From positions 7,836,001-7,900,000 of the forward strand of contig NC_037091.1 of the NCBI RefSeq assembly GCF_002994745.2: 64,000 nucleotides of DNA, in the 5' to 3' direction. A program made the position numbers and the translations under genes. Shown here piece by piece: positions 1-10,363 of the stretch (positions are counted from its first letter, which is position 1; each line of letters starts with the position of its first letter). The notes under the pieces are model-generated. The model saw only the letters and a program-made list of their open reading frames with translations, was not told the origin of the DNA and ran no database searches. This stretch comes from Rosa chinensis. Its lineage: Eukaryota; Streptophyta; Magnoliopsida; Rosales; Rosaceae.

Positions 1-658
1 AGCAGCAAGCCTTTGTCGCAGTCTTTTCCGGCATGAGTAAAGAAACCGCATCCTTTACAGATGCCATGGCACTTTTCATACTGGAACTCAAGCACCACCG
101 TAAAATCCGGCGAGAAACAAAACTCAAGCTTAGCCCAGACCTGCCGGTGAATGTCATGGATCAGCTGGATTCGTTGGACAGCCTCCTTCCTCCGCAACGC
201 AAGTTGGTCAACCCTAACAAAAGTTCCCAAAACATTGCCAATCCGGGTTAAAGCCCGATCATTGCGCATGGCAACTCTCAGACCCTTCACCGCCACCCAA
301 ACCTCCAAACAGTGCAGAGGAATCTCCGGTAGAGCGCTAGCCCCGTCGTAGTTCGCCAACAACAGCATCGAGTTACGATAGTACCAAGGGCCGCCGTGTA
401 GAACCCGGTCTTTCACCTCCTGTTCATTGAATTGGAACACGAAGATCCCCCCTCCTCCTCACAGATCAGAACCTTCTCCTTCAACCGCCATATCCCGGAG
501 ATCGCCGTCGAAAACGACTGAATGATCACCGGTTTCTTGTTAAGCAAACGACCACAGAGGTAAAAGAAAGGGTCGTGGATTAAGTCTCCGCCCCCAACCA
601 GGCTCACTACGACCGCATTCGACAAGGAAAGAGTCCCTGTCCCATCTTCCGCTGCCAT
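1..658 (-). pseudogene. DUF4283 / zinc-knuckle gag-like protein, 3' end outside window, frameshifted
   Basis: Read on the minus strand from ATG at 658, the first ~70 residues (MAAEDGTGTLSLSNAVVVSL onward, ending near CEEEGG) resemble the N-terminal DUF4283 domain of LINE-type gag proteins of plants. The frame then stops at 413. A one-base change in the GAGGAGGAGGGGGG run near 445 restores an open frame that runs to base 1. It contains FQFNEQEVKDRVLHGGPWYY, the usual DUF4283 core, then WVAVKGL and LRRKEAV, and near base 1 the start of a zf-CCHC_4 knuckle (CHGICKGCGFFTHAGKDC). DUF4283 plus CCHC_4 is the ORF1 arrangement of many plant L1 elements, and also occurs as stand-alone domesticated copies. 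No reverse transcriptase can be seen because the gene continues off the left edge. Either a LINE ORF1 or a derived cellular copy; broken as it stands. Confidence 0.75.
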
Positions 659-934
659 CGCTGCCCAACGCTCGATCAGTTTTTCGGCTAGGGAGAAAAC
701 CCTAGCAGAGAAAAAGTCGACTTTGTGGTACTTGTTAGGTTAACTATAACTTAACAAATGACAACTCAAATTATTTCTATATATTGGTAAATCCTTTGGA
801 TACTAAATGAATGAGTTGTAGGTTTCAAATTGATTTTGATAATCGAGTGGGAGCCAATTATGGCTTGATTTTGATTACGCAATGGAAAATTCTTTATCAT
901 AGCACATATTACAAATTAAAAGTTATACCTAATC
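659..934. other. Leader of the DUF4283 copy and AT-rich DNA
   Basis: Bases 659-740 continue upstream of the minus-strand DUF4283 start and are moderately GC-rich, as expected of its 5' leader. From 740 the sequence turns AT-rich. The short plus-strand ORF from 811 has no recognisable domain and runs into the SINE, so I do not call it a gene. Confidence 0.5.
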
Positions 935-952
935 AAGAATTTCTAAACCACC

Positions 953-1059
953 CGCTACCTATGTACGAAGTCATGGGTTCGAGTCACCATGAGGGTAGGA
1001 GTGAAACCCTTTGATCCTCTTTTTAAAATAAGAGAAAGAAAAAAAAAAAAAAAAAAAAA
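953..1059 (+). mobile_element. 5'-truncated tRNA-derived SINE with A-tail
   Basis: A pol III B-box-like motif, GGGTTCGAGTCACC, lies at 975-988. It is followed by a short body and an A-rich tail (about 1034-1059). The unit is flanked by an 18-bp direct repeat, AAGAATTTCTAAACCACC, at 935-952 and 1060-1077. That is a typical target-site duplication for L1-mobilised SINEs. No A box is seen, so the copy is probably 5' truncated. Confidence 0.75.
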
Positions 1060-1160
1060 AAGAATTTCTAAACCACCATTATTGCAATAAACAAATTATC
1101 AAGAATATGTTTGAAATTTACAAATTGACTGAATTTGAAATGTACAAAATTATGGCATGG

Positions 1161-1255
1161 TTTAGGTGTTCATATTCTTGATAAATATCCATCAATAGCA
1201 CATATTACAAATTACAAGTTATGCATGAAATTTATCAAAAATATGAACACCTAAA
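1161..1255. repeat. Imperfect hairpin, 25-bp arms
   Basis: Bases 1161-1185 and 1231-1255 are inverted copies matching at 24 of 25 positions, separated by 45 bases. The left arm begins TTTAGGTGTTCATATT. No target duplication was found around it, so it could be a MITE relic or a chance foldback in AT-rich DNA. Confidence 0.6.
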
Positions 1256-2091
1256 GCACCAATGGTGTCTATAAATAGAACCTGATTTCGTTTTCCTCAC
1301 TAGAAAAAAAAAAAAAAACCATAGGGTATGTTAGAGGCAGTGCAATGCTCCATTCAATTTCATTTATTGATTTCTTGTACTGAGAAGAGGTTCAGAATCA
1401 GTACACATTAGTACTGAGAAGTCTAGCTTGAACAAATGTTAGCAATACATAAAAGCAGGAAAATTTGTTCCATGGAAAATAAATCTCCAGTTTACCACAC
1501 TAGAAAGTAAAAGCCAGTCCCCACAAATGAACACAAAAGAGAGAATGAATTGCAAGATCAACACGTTTGGAAGCTTAGAGAATTTTTGAATGTAATAATT
1601 TGTAAAATTTCAAACTTATAAAACACCTCTGTTTGTAAATTTTGTCTGCTTTGTTCTTGTCTCAACTTTATATTATCGCCTTAAGAACTTGGTGTACTTA
1701 TTCATTTATTTCCAATTCATAAAATCATTTACAAGAACCATGAAAATTGACGTGATCAAAATTATCAAATGACCAGAAATTTTTATTTACTATCTTACCG
1801 CTTAAGCCATTTAGAAATTCAATGAAAGACAATATATGAAAAAAATAAAAATAAAATAAAAACAACAATAGGGGCATGTCCTATCGCGACAAAATTTGTC
1901 AGGACAAGTGCATGCTCCACTTATTCTTTATTTTTTGAGATCTTTTGTTAAGCTTATCAAACGAATTCCATTTCCTATGCAAATTGTATGTCGAAAATTG
2001 AGGGAGAGCAGGTTATGGCATAATTTGTGTAATTCATAAAAAGATTCAATTGTTGTGTATAGCATTTTTTTTTAATAGGATTTGATATTAT
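1256..2091. other. AT-rich intergenic DNA
   Basis: No ORF, tRNA or repeat structure that I can support. Several A/T runs and short direct repeats only. Confidence 0.5.
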
Positions 2092-2329
2092 TGTTGGTAT
2101 TTTAAAAGATTTTAACATCTTTAATTTAATTTAATTTAATTTAGTTTGATTTTCAATTTTCAATTTGTAACTTATGCTTTTAATCCTATAATTTATTGGG
2201 GTTTATAGGAGTTTCAATTTGGATTTAATTTTCTGATTTTATAGTGTGTTTTATGATGGGGTCGTATCTTGGAGTCTTGTAGACCGTCAACACCTGCACG
2301 TAGTGAGGCTACATGAGATAATTGGAGCC

Positions 2330-2337
2330 TATAAAAG
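2330..2337 (+). promoter_or_regulatory. TATA box of the copia 5' LTR
   Basis: TATAAAAG stands about 600 bases upstream of the first gag similarity in sequence that behaves like an LTR. It is inferred to be the promoter of the copia transcript. Confidence 0.4.
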
Positions 2338-2432
2338 GCAACAAGGTTTCCAAAGTGGTTAACAACAAAAGGGTTATCTCTACTCCTCATTTCACCATAC
2401 CAGCTTGTTTTCTCACTTTGGTTTTACACTTT

Positions 2433-2434
<2 letters not shown>

Positions 2435-2472
<38 letters not shown>
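2435..2472. repeat. (TA)n microsatellite
   Basis: About 19 uninterrupted TA units, inside the presumed copia 5' LTR/leader. Likely polymorphic. Confidence 0.9.
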
Positions 2473-2475
<3 letters not shown>

Positions 2476-2932
2476 CTATTAGCCTATCTATTTTTATCTT
2501 AACTTTTCTTTCTTTTATTTTACCAAATTTATTTTCTATTTTAATCAATTTTACAAAGGAAAAAACCAAAAATATTTACAACAATCTAAAGCCTTTGTAT
2601 GTTAAGTTTCTTTTAACCAATTTTAATTAACTATCTATTTCACTTTAGACCTTTTAAAATTGCTGTTATAAGTTTATACTTAATTGGTTGTTTTGCTTTC
2701 TACAATCAAATTGACAATTCGTTAAGAAAATAGTAATTATTGTGTTTGTCGCTTTCTATTATATATATTCAATCATTTACTATCAGCTTTTATTGATATC
2801 ATTATTATTGTTAGCTTGAATACATATATTTTCTATTAAATGTTTAGTCCTTGATTCAAGTTAGGAAATCTCAAATAGACTTGTATTTCAATTTTCAGAA
2901 ATATTTGCATATCTTTGATTGTTGGAATTAGA

Positions 2933-4242
2933 ATGGATACCATAGTTTGATGGCCAAAACTTTAGGAGATGGCAAAAACAAATGAGGTATTGGCAAACCA
3001 TCTTAGGGCTAGTTTCCACCTTAGAAGATACAACTAGTGAGACTCCTTCAAAGAAAACCACACTTACAATTTCCACTCCCATTAGTGAAACACAAAGCTC
3101 AAAATCCACCACTCCTACGATGACAAAAGATGAAATAGAATATCATTGTCATAATAGGATTCTTAGCGCCATTTCTAATGAACTACAATGTCTATCGTGA
3201 TGCCACTAGTGCAAAGAGCCTTTGGGAAGAGTTAGAAGCTAAGTATGGGTTAGATGATACAGGCATAGATCGTTTTACTGTGTCAACATTTAACTGCTAC
3301 AAAATGGTTGTGGAGAAAACCGTGAGTGTGCAAATCCATGAGTTTAAAGACCTCTTAAGAAAAGTAGAGTCAAAGGGAACCAAGTTTACCGAAGAATTCA
3401 AAGTGTCTTGCCTCATAGATAAACTACCCCCTAGTTAGTCAAACTTTTCCAAGAGTCTTAGGCACAAACAAGGAGAGTTGACCTTCACCAAAGTGTTAAA
3501 CAACTTTAGGGTAGAAGAGAAGCATAGGTTAGAGGATCAGATTGAAGAAGGAAAATCTAAGGTGAATCTAGTGGAGAATTCAAACAATAGGAATAGGTTC
3601 CAACGTAGAAACAATTCCTTCCACCAAAACCAAAATTCCTTTCGTCGAGACTTCAACCATAGGTTCCATTCCCACCCAAATAAGCCTCATAACAATTCCA
3701 ATAATAAGAGAGATCAAGCATGCTTTGTCTGTGGGAGGACCAATCACTTAGCAAGGGACTGCCATTTTAAGAAGACAGAAGTCTACAAGCCTAAACCCAA
3801 ATGGAACAAAGGGCAAAAGGGTCCAAAAGCTCAAGTAAATATGCTTGTAGATCAAGATGATCAAAATGATCATATTTTGAGGTATAGTTCTAAGCCCTTA
3901 ATTAATTTTATACACTCTAATAGTGATTGGTGGGTAGATTCTGGAGCAAATGTACATGTGTGTTTTGACAAAAGGTTTTTTAAAAATTATCAGGACTCAA
4001 GTGGAGGAAGTGTAACCCTAGGAAATGACACTGTCGCACCAGTACATGGAGTAGGAGACATAGAGTTGAAAATGACATTTGGGAAGACCTTAATTCTCAA
4101 GGGGGTGCGACATGTTCTAGAAGTGAGGAGAAATGTTATTAGTGCTTCATGTTTAATGAAACAAGGTTTCAAAATTATAATGGAGTCTGATAGGATTGTT
4201 ATTACAGAGAATAATGTTTTTTTTGGGAAAAGGATATGTTAG
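2933..4242 (+). pseudogene. Copia gag and protease, frameshifted
   Basis: The N-terminal gag signature FDGQNFRRWQKQM is read at about 2947-2985, just after an in-frame TAG. A one-base shift near 3190 moves the frame to the segment with RDATSAKSLWEELEAKYG (copia gag/UBN2 type). A TAG at 3436 falls where the frame otherwise continues to 4240 and probably replaces a Trp. A CCHC zinc knuckle, CFVCGRTNHLARDC, lies at 3721-3762. The protease active site, WWVDSGAN with the DSGA core, is at about 3928-3948. The gag region between residues 30 and 80 of the later segment is very Asn/Arg/His-rich, which fits nucleic-acid binding. Frame is lost again in a T8 run near 4220. Not functional. Confidence 0.85.
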
Positions 4243-6562
4243 TGAAGGTTTAATTAATTTGAATGTAGCACATGAAATGAATAAAATTTCTTCTCAAATT
4301 TTTAGTGTTGAATCTTGTGATGTGTGGCATGGAAGGTTAGGACATGTGAGTTTGAACAAAGTTAAAAGATTGATGGACTTAGAGTTAATACCAAAGTCTA
4401 CTTTAGATTTTAAGCAAAAATGTGAAGTGTGTGTTCAAGCCAAACGACCTAAGTTATCCTATAACAAACTTGTAGAAAGACACACACAAGTTTTAGAACT
4501 CATACATAGTGATGTATGTGACTCAAATAGAACCCCTACTAGAGGTGGAAATAAATACTTTGTGACATTTATTGATGACTACTCTAAGTATTGTTGTATC
4601 TTTCTTATCAAAACAAAAGATGAGGTATTTGATAAGTTCAAGGTATATAAGAGTGAAGTTGAAAACCAATTAGAGAAAAAGATCAAAAGACTTAGGTCTA
4701 ATAGAGGTGGAGAGTATACCTCTAATGATCTTAATACCTTTTGTGAAGAACACGGAATCATTCACGAAGTCACTGCACCTTACTCACCTCAATCCAATGG
4801 TGTAGTGGAGAGGAAAAATAGGACTTTGTTAGACATGGTCAACTCTATGATCCTTAGTAGTGGAGTACCTAAGAATTTTTGGGGGGAAGCATTAATGCTG
4901 ACAGCTTGTTTCATACTTAATAGGATAACTGTGAGACATAATGACAAAACTCCTTACCAGTTATGGAAAGGAATGTCACTCAATCTCAAAATCCTTAGAG
5001 TGTGGGAGTGTTTAGCAAAAGTACTTATACCAGATCCTAAGAGAAAGAAAATAGGTCCCAAGACCGTAGACACCATCTTTCTAGGTTATGCCAAAAATAG
5101 CAACACCAATAGGTTCTTAGTGTTCAACTATGATGTTAAGGAAGTTGCAAACACTACTATCATAGAATCTAGAGATGCTACTTTCTTTGAAGATATCTTT
5201 CCTTTCAAAACCCGAATTCCAAAGGAAGTACAAATTAGAGACAAACCTTCTAGCTCAAATACAATTGAAAATGCATAACCTTTAGATCCTAGAAGGAGTA
5301 AAAGGGCTAGAGTAGAAAAGAAATTTGGAGATGATTTCTACACCTTTTCAATAGAAGGAGAACCCACAACTTATCAGGAAGCCACTTCATCTATAGATGC
5401 ACCTTTTTGGAAAGAGGCAATAAGTGATGAGTTTCAATCTATTATCCAAAACAACACTTGGGTGTTAACAAACTTGCCTCCTGGAAGCAAAGCAATAGGT
5501 TGCAAATGGGTGTTTAGAAAGAAATTGAAACCTGACGGAAGTATAGACAAATACAAGGCTAGGCTAGTAGCTAAGGGGTTTACACAAAAAAAGGACTTAG
5601 ATTATTTTGACACTTATTCACCCGTCACAAGGATTACCACCAGTAGGACTTTAATAGCCTTAGCATCCGTACATAATCTAGTCATTCACCAAATGGCCGT
5701 GAAGACCGCATTTTTAAATGGAGATTTAGATGAAGAGATTTACATGGAGCAACCTGAAGGATTTATAGTTAAAGGCCAAGAGCACAAGGTGTGTAGGTTA
5801 GTTAAGTCTTTATATGGCCTTAAGCAAGCTCCTAAACAATGGCATGAAAAGTTTGACAAAGTGATCATAGATTATGATTTTAAGATCAATAGTCATGACA
5901 AATGTTTATACTCCAAAGTAGAAAATGGGGAACACGTGATTTTATGTTTATATGTTGATGATATATTGATCTTTGGGACAAATTTGGAGATTGTTAATAA
6001 TGTAAAATCATATCTATCTAGGAACTTTGACATGAAAGACATGTGAGAAGCTCATGTGATTTTAGGAATGAAAATTGAGAGAACCTCTAAAGGTATATTT
6101 TTGAGTCAATCTAGGAACATTGAAAAGATATTGAAGAAGTTCAATTATTTTGAGGTCAAACCCGTGTCGACACCTTATGACTCAAACATCCACTTGAAGA
6201 AAAATCAAGGAGAACCTTGTTCACAATTGAAATATTCTCAAATGATAGATTCTTTACTTTACATTGCCAATAAGATTAGGCCAGATATTGCTTATGCAGA
6301 TGGGAGACTAAGTAGATATACACATAACCCTAGTAAGGAGCATTGGAATGCTTTGGAGAGAGTCTTTAAATACCTTAGAGGTACACTTAATTACTCATTG
6401 TGCTATAAGGGATTCCCTAATGTGGTAGAGGGTTATAGTGATGAAAATTGGATAACAGATAATGAGGATGTGAAGTCTACTAGTGGTTACATATTCTTAT
6501 TAGGGGGAGGAGCAATTTCTTGGGGATCAAAGAAGCAAACTATACAATTTTCAGAAGTATAA
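4196..6562 (+). pseudogene. Copia integrase, reverse transcriptase and RNase H (truncated)
   Basis: One frame runs from 4196 to 6562 with in-frame stops only at 5276 (TAA) and 6044 (TGA). In order: GAG-pre-integrase HHCC zinc finger (WHGRLGHV...CEVCVQAK, 4324-4440); integrase core (YFVTFIDDYSKY, then PYSPQSNGVVERKNR); reverse transcriptase (WVFRKKLKPDGSIDKYKARL, then CLYVDDILIFG with YVDD at 5951-5962); start of RNase H (GYSDENW, STSGYIFLLGGGAISW). Two catalytic residues are changed. The integrase second Asp is Asn (RSNRGGEY, codon 4700-4702). The first RT Asp of motif A is Ala (MAVKTAFLNG, codon 5696-5698). The RNase H C-terminal half is absent. The enzyme set is dead by substitution, nonsense and truncation. 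Confidence 0.9.
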
Positions 6563-7476
6563 CAACTCATAATTTTTTTTTTTCCTACTCTTCCAACCTT
6601 AAACTCTAATTTGTGCAGGAAATGAAAGAAACTAATGGTTTAGTAATTGGGAACCAAATCTTCTTTCCAAGCCTTCATATACATATGAATTTGCAAGATT
6701 CTATTTTTCTAGACTTTTTCAATCTGGGCTCAAAGGACATTAGGTTTTTTTTTTTTTTTTTTTTTTCTCACTGAAGCTCAAAGAACTTTAGTAGTATTAG
6801 AAGTTTTCATCTTCAACCTCTTTTTTTTGTATATTTTTATTTTATTTTTATTTGCTTCAATAAGTTGATGACATTATCAATGATCAAGAATGTCATCTTT
6901 GATAACTTCCAAGCTCATATTGTTGGAAAAGAACAAGTTGTTACAAGGAAATTCTAAAATTCTTGGCTTATATAGTGATTATCCTTCTAAAATTCAAAAA
7001 AAGAAAATATTGATTATCATTCTTGATCGTTTGCTCCATGTTTTAGTTTAGCTCTTTCAGATTTGTTCGTTTGCCTTGCCCTTTCAGTGATGTTCTAGCC
7101 CAATTCTTTGGCTAAGGAAAAATTGGTAGGGAAATAATTATAATTTTGGTTTAAGGCTTTAAGCTAAGGGTATTTTAGGGAGTTTAGAGAGGTGTAGTTA
7201 GCATTTTGTGTACTTGAAAAAGTAATTTAGAGGTCTAATAAGTAGAGAGGTCTAAATACTGATTTTGGAGGTATTAATAGAAACACCCTAAAGAAATAGT
7301 TCTCTATAAAATTTATTTATTTAATTTTTTTCATCAAAGAAGTACTTCCATTAGTAATTGATTAATTGCAATTAAGGGGCGAAATTTCCTATTCATTAAT
7401 GATGAATCTAAGAGGCCAAGGCTTCCTCAAGGTTTTGGCTCAACCATACCTTTCTTTCAAGGCAAATTTCGACTGC
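6563..7476. other. AT-rich DNA downstream of the copia break
   Basis: No gene seen. There is a T20-type run near 6747-6766. The stretch at about 7180-7295 has weak inverted ends resembling the MULE-type MITE at 38372-39203, too diverged to call. The last ~30 bases before 7482 resemble the outer part of the inverted repeats at 10364 and 11290. Confidence 0.4.
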
Positions 7477-7497
7477 GTCAGTGATGTGCTCATATTG

Positions 7498-8827
7498 ATT
7501 TTGATTCTAACTTGATTACCAATCTGATTTTATATTTTGTTTCTACAATTTTTAGTTGTAAGTTCCCTAAATATTTATCTTTTTGTGCTTAAGGTTCTGT
7601 ACCTGCCTTTTGACGTAGATTCTGGACATCACCGGAAAGCTACGCGAGTCTAGTTTCCAACGCACCAAGCAGATCATCATTCGGAGCTGTGAGCTAAGAG
7701 ATATTTGAGAAATAACAAACAGTGCTCAATCTACGCAGAAATTTTTCCTGATGACTTCTGCGATCTTTTTCGACTTCAACATCGACTTTGTGCTATTCTT
7801 CACTAAATAGCAGGGAGCTCTAAACTCTTCTCTTTACTTTCTTATAAAGATTTTTCACTTATCTATTTTCCATGCTTTTATGTGCATTGCATACTTTAAT
7901 TCTTTCAACATTGAGGACAATGTTAGATTTAAGTGTGGGGGAAGGGATTTTGATTCTTCTTTCTATTAGATTGTTAGTTTTGTGGGTTTATAAATAAAAA
8001 TAAAATAAAAAATCGTAAAAATTAGAAAAATTGAAGAAGAAAAAAATGATGACATTTGGCCCTAAACCCCTAAAATGAAACATGAGCCCAACAATGATGA
8101 CATTTGGCCCTTTATAAAGACTTTGGAGGAGTCTACGACGTTTCTATTTGGTAGAATTTCAAGATTGTCTCTCTATATCAACAAGAGCTCTACTAGGTTT
8201 TTAGGATACTTTGTGATTTTTCCTTCCCTTCGTTTCTATAAACCCTAAGCCTTGGCCTCATTACAACCTTAATTATAAGACCTCTGTGATCCTTGAAAAG
8301 AGCAGCATTTGATCTGTGGAGATGAGTCATAAGAGTTGAACCTATGCTTTGGGTCTATTTGTGCAAGTAGTTGGTATCCTTCATGAGATCATACTTGAAA
8401 AAAATATTTTCAGAAAACGCTTTTTCTTTCTATTATGTGCAAGCTATTTGTTTGTCTTATATATTATCCTTCTCACATACAACTTGAGTGAATATATGAT
8501 TATGCATGAGCCAATAATCTGAGAGAAGAAAGAGGGTAAACCGGTGAGGATTTGAGTCATAACTTGTTTGAAGCATGCTGAGATTAATATCACCAATGTA
8601 GCCCCCATGTCCTACATGTTTATATGTTAAGTTATATATTTTTGTTAACTCTCGAATAAATGTTGGATTGATTCTTGATTGTTGTGCTAATCTTGATGTC
8701 ATGAAAGTATGAGATTTTTGATACTAACGTTGAAAGGCTTAGTGTGTTTTTGTTTATTTTGTGTCTTTGTGTTTTTAGTTTTTGTTGTTTTGCTCGAGGA
8801 CTAGCAAAGTCTAAGTGTGGGGGTATT
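7498..8827 (+). other. Conserved Athila 3' non-coding domain, copy A, with two purine tracts
   Basis: Contains an internal AAGTGTGGGGGAAGGG tract at 7931-7946, preceded by a CATTGAGGACAATG block. A second AAGTGTGGGGG tract at 8813-8823 directly precedes the LTR. The second is the expected polypurine tract for plus-strand priming. Blocks at 8094-8390 and 8500-8700 align with 56395-56692 and 56760-56960. These include TTGATCTGTGGAGATGAGT and a TAAGAGTTGAACCTATG segment. No ORF is conserved between the copies, so the conserved signal is not obviously protein. Confidence 0.8.
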
Positions 8828-10358
8828 TGATGTGCTCATATTATCCTATATTTCTATGCCTCTTAATCTTGGTTTTTATGTTTAGTTCTCCTTATTTATG
8901 ATTCATTTACAGCTTTTAGTGTTTTTGTAGGTTTGTTCCATAGAAAGAAGAAAAGAAGCCAAAATGAGCTAAGTAGGATTGAAAGGCAATGTGCAATCTG
9001 AGACTGGGAATCTGTCTGTGCAGAACACCCAACTTCGTCGAATTACTGGGAAATTATCAGATTGAATCAGACAATGACCCATATATTCATGGAAAGCTAT
9101 GGATGTCTACTTTCTGTAGAATTTTACGGATCTCAATTTCGATACTTTTGGAGAAAGTTATGATTATTTGAGTGAAGATAGGTCGGACAGGAAATATGCT
9201 CGGGAATTTACAACCATTCATGGAGAACTCATGTTCCGTGGCACAAGATCATTAATCCTAATGTTTCAAGGAAGTTAATTTAGATGAGGATTAAATGATG
9301 AACTTATTCCTACTTCTACAAGAGATATTTCAAGGTTTTCCCATTCCAAATGAAGAAAGGAATCTAAACCCAAGTTTTACAAGGAAACATGAAGTCAAAG
9401 ATGAGCATAAATCTTCCCTATATAACGAAGCACGAATTTACATGAGAAGAAGAAGTCTCGGGAGCACAAGGTAGATGCCTAAGGAGCAGAGACGACTCAT
9501 CTATTTTCCCTTCTTTTCCCTTCCATTCTTTTTATGTTTTATTTAGTTATCTTTTGCGAAACCTTTTTCTTGGGTTAGGATGATGCCCTAGCATGATTGT
9601 TTATGTACTTTGATAATTTGTTGATGGATTTATAGTTTCTTTATGATGAATTCTTAGTCACTATTTGAGTTGATGCTTTATGTTTAAGTTCTTTGATTGA
9701 TCATCTTAGGGCTTTGTATCTAGTAATTAGAAGACGAATTTGAGGCATACCTGCAATATAGTTCAAATTAGCTTCTTGTGATTAAGAGTTGTGAATTTCA
9801 TTACTGTCATACTTGAAGCAATGATTTGCATGATTATCTTGTTTTCTAGAACGTAATGAGTCCTATGTGTTAAATTTATGCCATACCTGGATATACTGCA
9901 TGTTAGGATAAACTCTATGTTAGGATATATGACCTCCGCCGTACCTGGAGAGAATCATACACTTAAGGAAAACTATGGTCTAAGTGCCGTACCTGGACTT
10001 AGATACTAGAATTGTCATCAAAATAAACAAAAGAATCTGTTAATTGCATCGAAACATAAATAGGATTGTTAGTGGTTGATTCCGAAACCCTAGGTTTTAT
10101 CATCTTTGCTTTTCAACTTACAAACTTTATTTTGTTTGTTTGTTTGTTTCACATTATTATTTCTTTATTCGAAAAATCTAAGAACAATACTTTCTTTATC
10201 TTAATTATTCATTGTGTTTTTGTGATTTTGTGTTTGGATTAATTGAGTGAGGGTTTAAATTAATTATCAATCCTCAGTTGGAACGACCTAGCTCGTACTT
10301 GCACACTATACTAACGACGATTCGTGCGCTTGCGAGTTTCAATTAAAATTTCACAACA
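8828..10358 (+). repeat. 3' LTR of the Athila-like deletion derivative
   Basis: Begins TGATGTGCTC right after the polypurine tract and ends TTTCACAACA at the target duplication, 1531 bp, with canonical TG...CA ends. A TATATAA motif lies at 9419-9425 and is the likely promoter. Several GCCRTACCTGGA motifs lie downstream of it. The short ORF near 8989 is not conserved and is not called. Confidence 0.85.
9744..9997 (+). repeat. Dispersed GCCRTACCTGGA motif array in the LTR
   Basis: GCCGTACCTGGA occurs at 9938-9949 and 9986-9997, GCCATACCTGGA at 9880-9891, and weaker copies at 9744-9755 and 9806-9817. Spacing is 48-74 bases. A TGTTAGGATA direct repeat (9901 and 9920) lies between. Function unknown. 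Confidence 0.65.
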
Positions 10359-10363
10359 GTCAG

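Larger units (their letters stand above)
2092..6562 (+). mobile_element. Ty1/copia retrotransposon, decayed, 3' end missing
   Basis: The order gag, CCHC knuckle, aspartic protease, integrase, reverse transcriptase, RNase H is the copia order (integrase before RT). The left part (about 2092-2880) is a plausible 5' LTR: it starts TGTTGG, carries a TATA box at 2330-2337, and has no coding potential. I could not find its exact end or a primer-binding site. Coding similarity stops abruptly at 6562 within the RNase H domain, and no second LTR follows. The copy has therefore lost its 3' end by deletion or by later insertion. Confidence 0.85.
7482..10358 (+). mobile_element. Athila-like Ty3/gypsy deletion derivative with TSD GTCAG
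   Basis: The same 5-bp sequence GTCAG flanks 7482 (at 7477-7481) and 10358 (at 10359-10363). The left end starts TGATGTGCTCATATT, and the same 15 bases start the right-hand LTR at 8828. After these 15 bases (7497) the left end jumps directly into the element's 3' non-coding region. Nearly the whole 5' LTR plus gag and pol have therefore been removed by one internal deletion. The 3' non-coding part matches, block by block, the 3' region of the Athila-like element at 54961-57091. Only about 2.9 kb of a presumably 10-kb-class element remains. Confidence 0.88.

Noticed and set aside
2322..2630. 102-codon plus-strand frame over the TA microsatellite
   Set aside because: Most of it is translated TATA repeat and AT-rich LTR; no domain.
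7180..7295. Possible small MITE
   Set aside because: Inverted ends too short and diverged, no duplication; mentioned only as a possible relative of 38372-39203.
8989..9171. 60-codon frame in the Athila LTR
   Set aside because: Chance frame in an LTR; not seen in the other LTRs.
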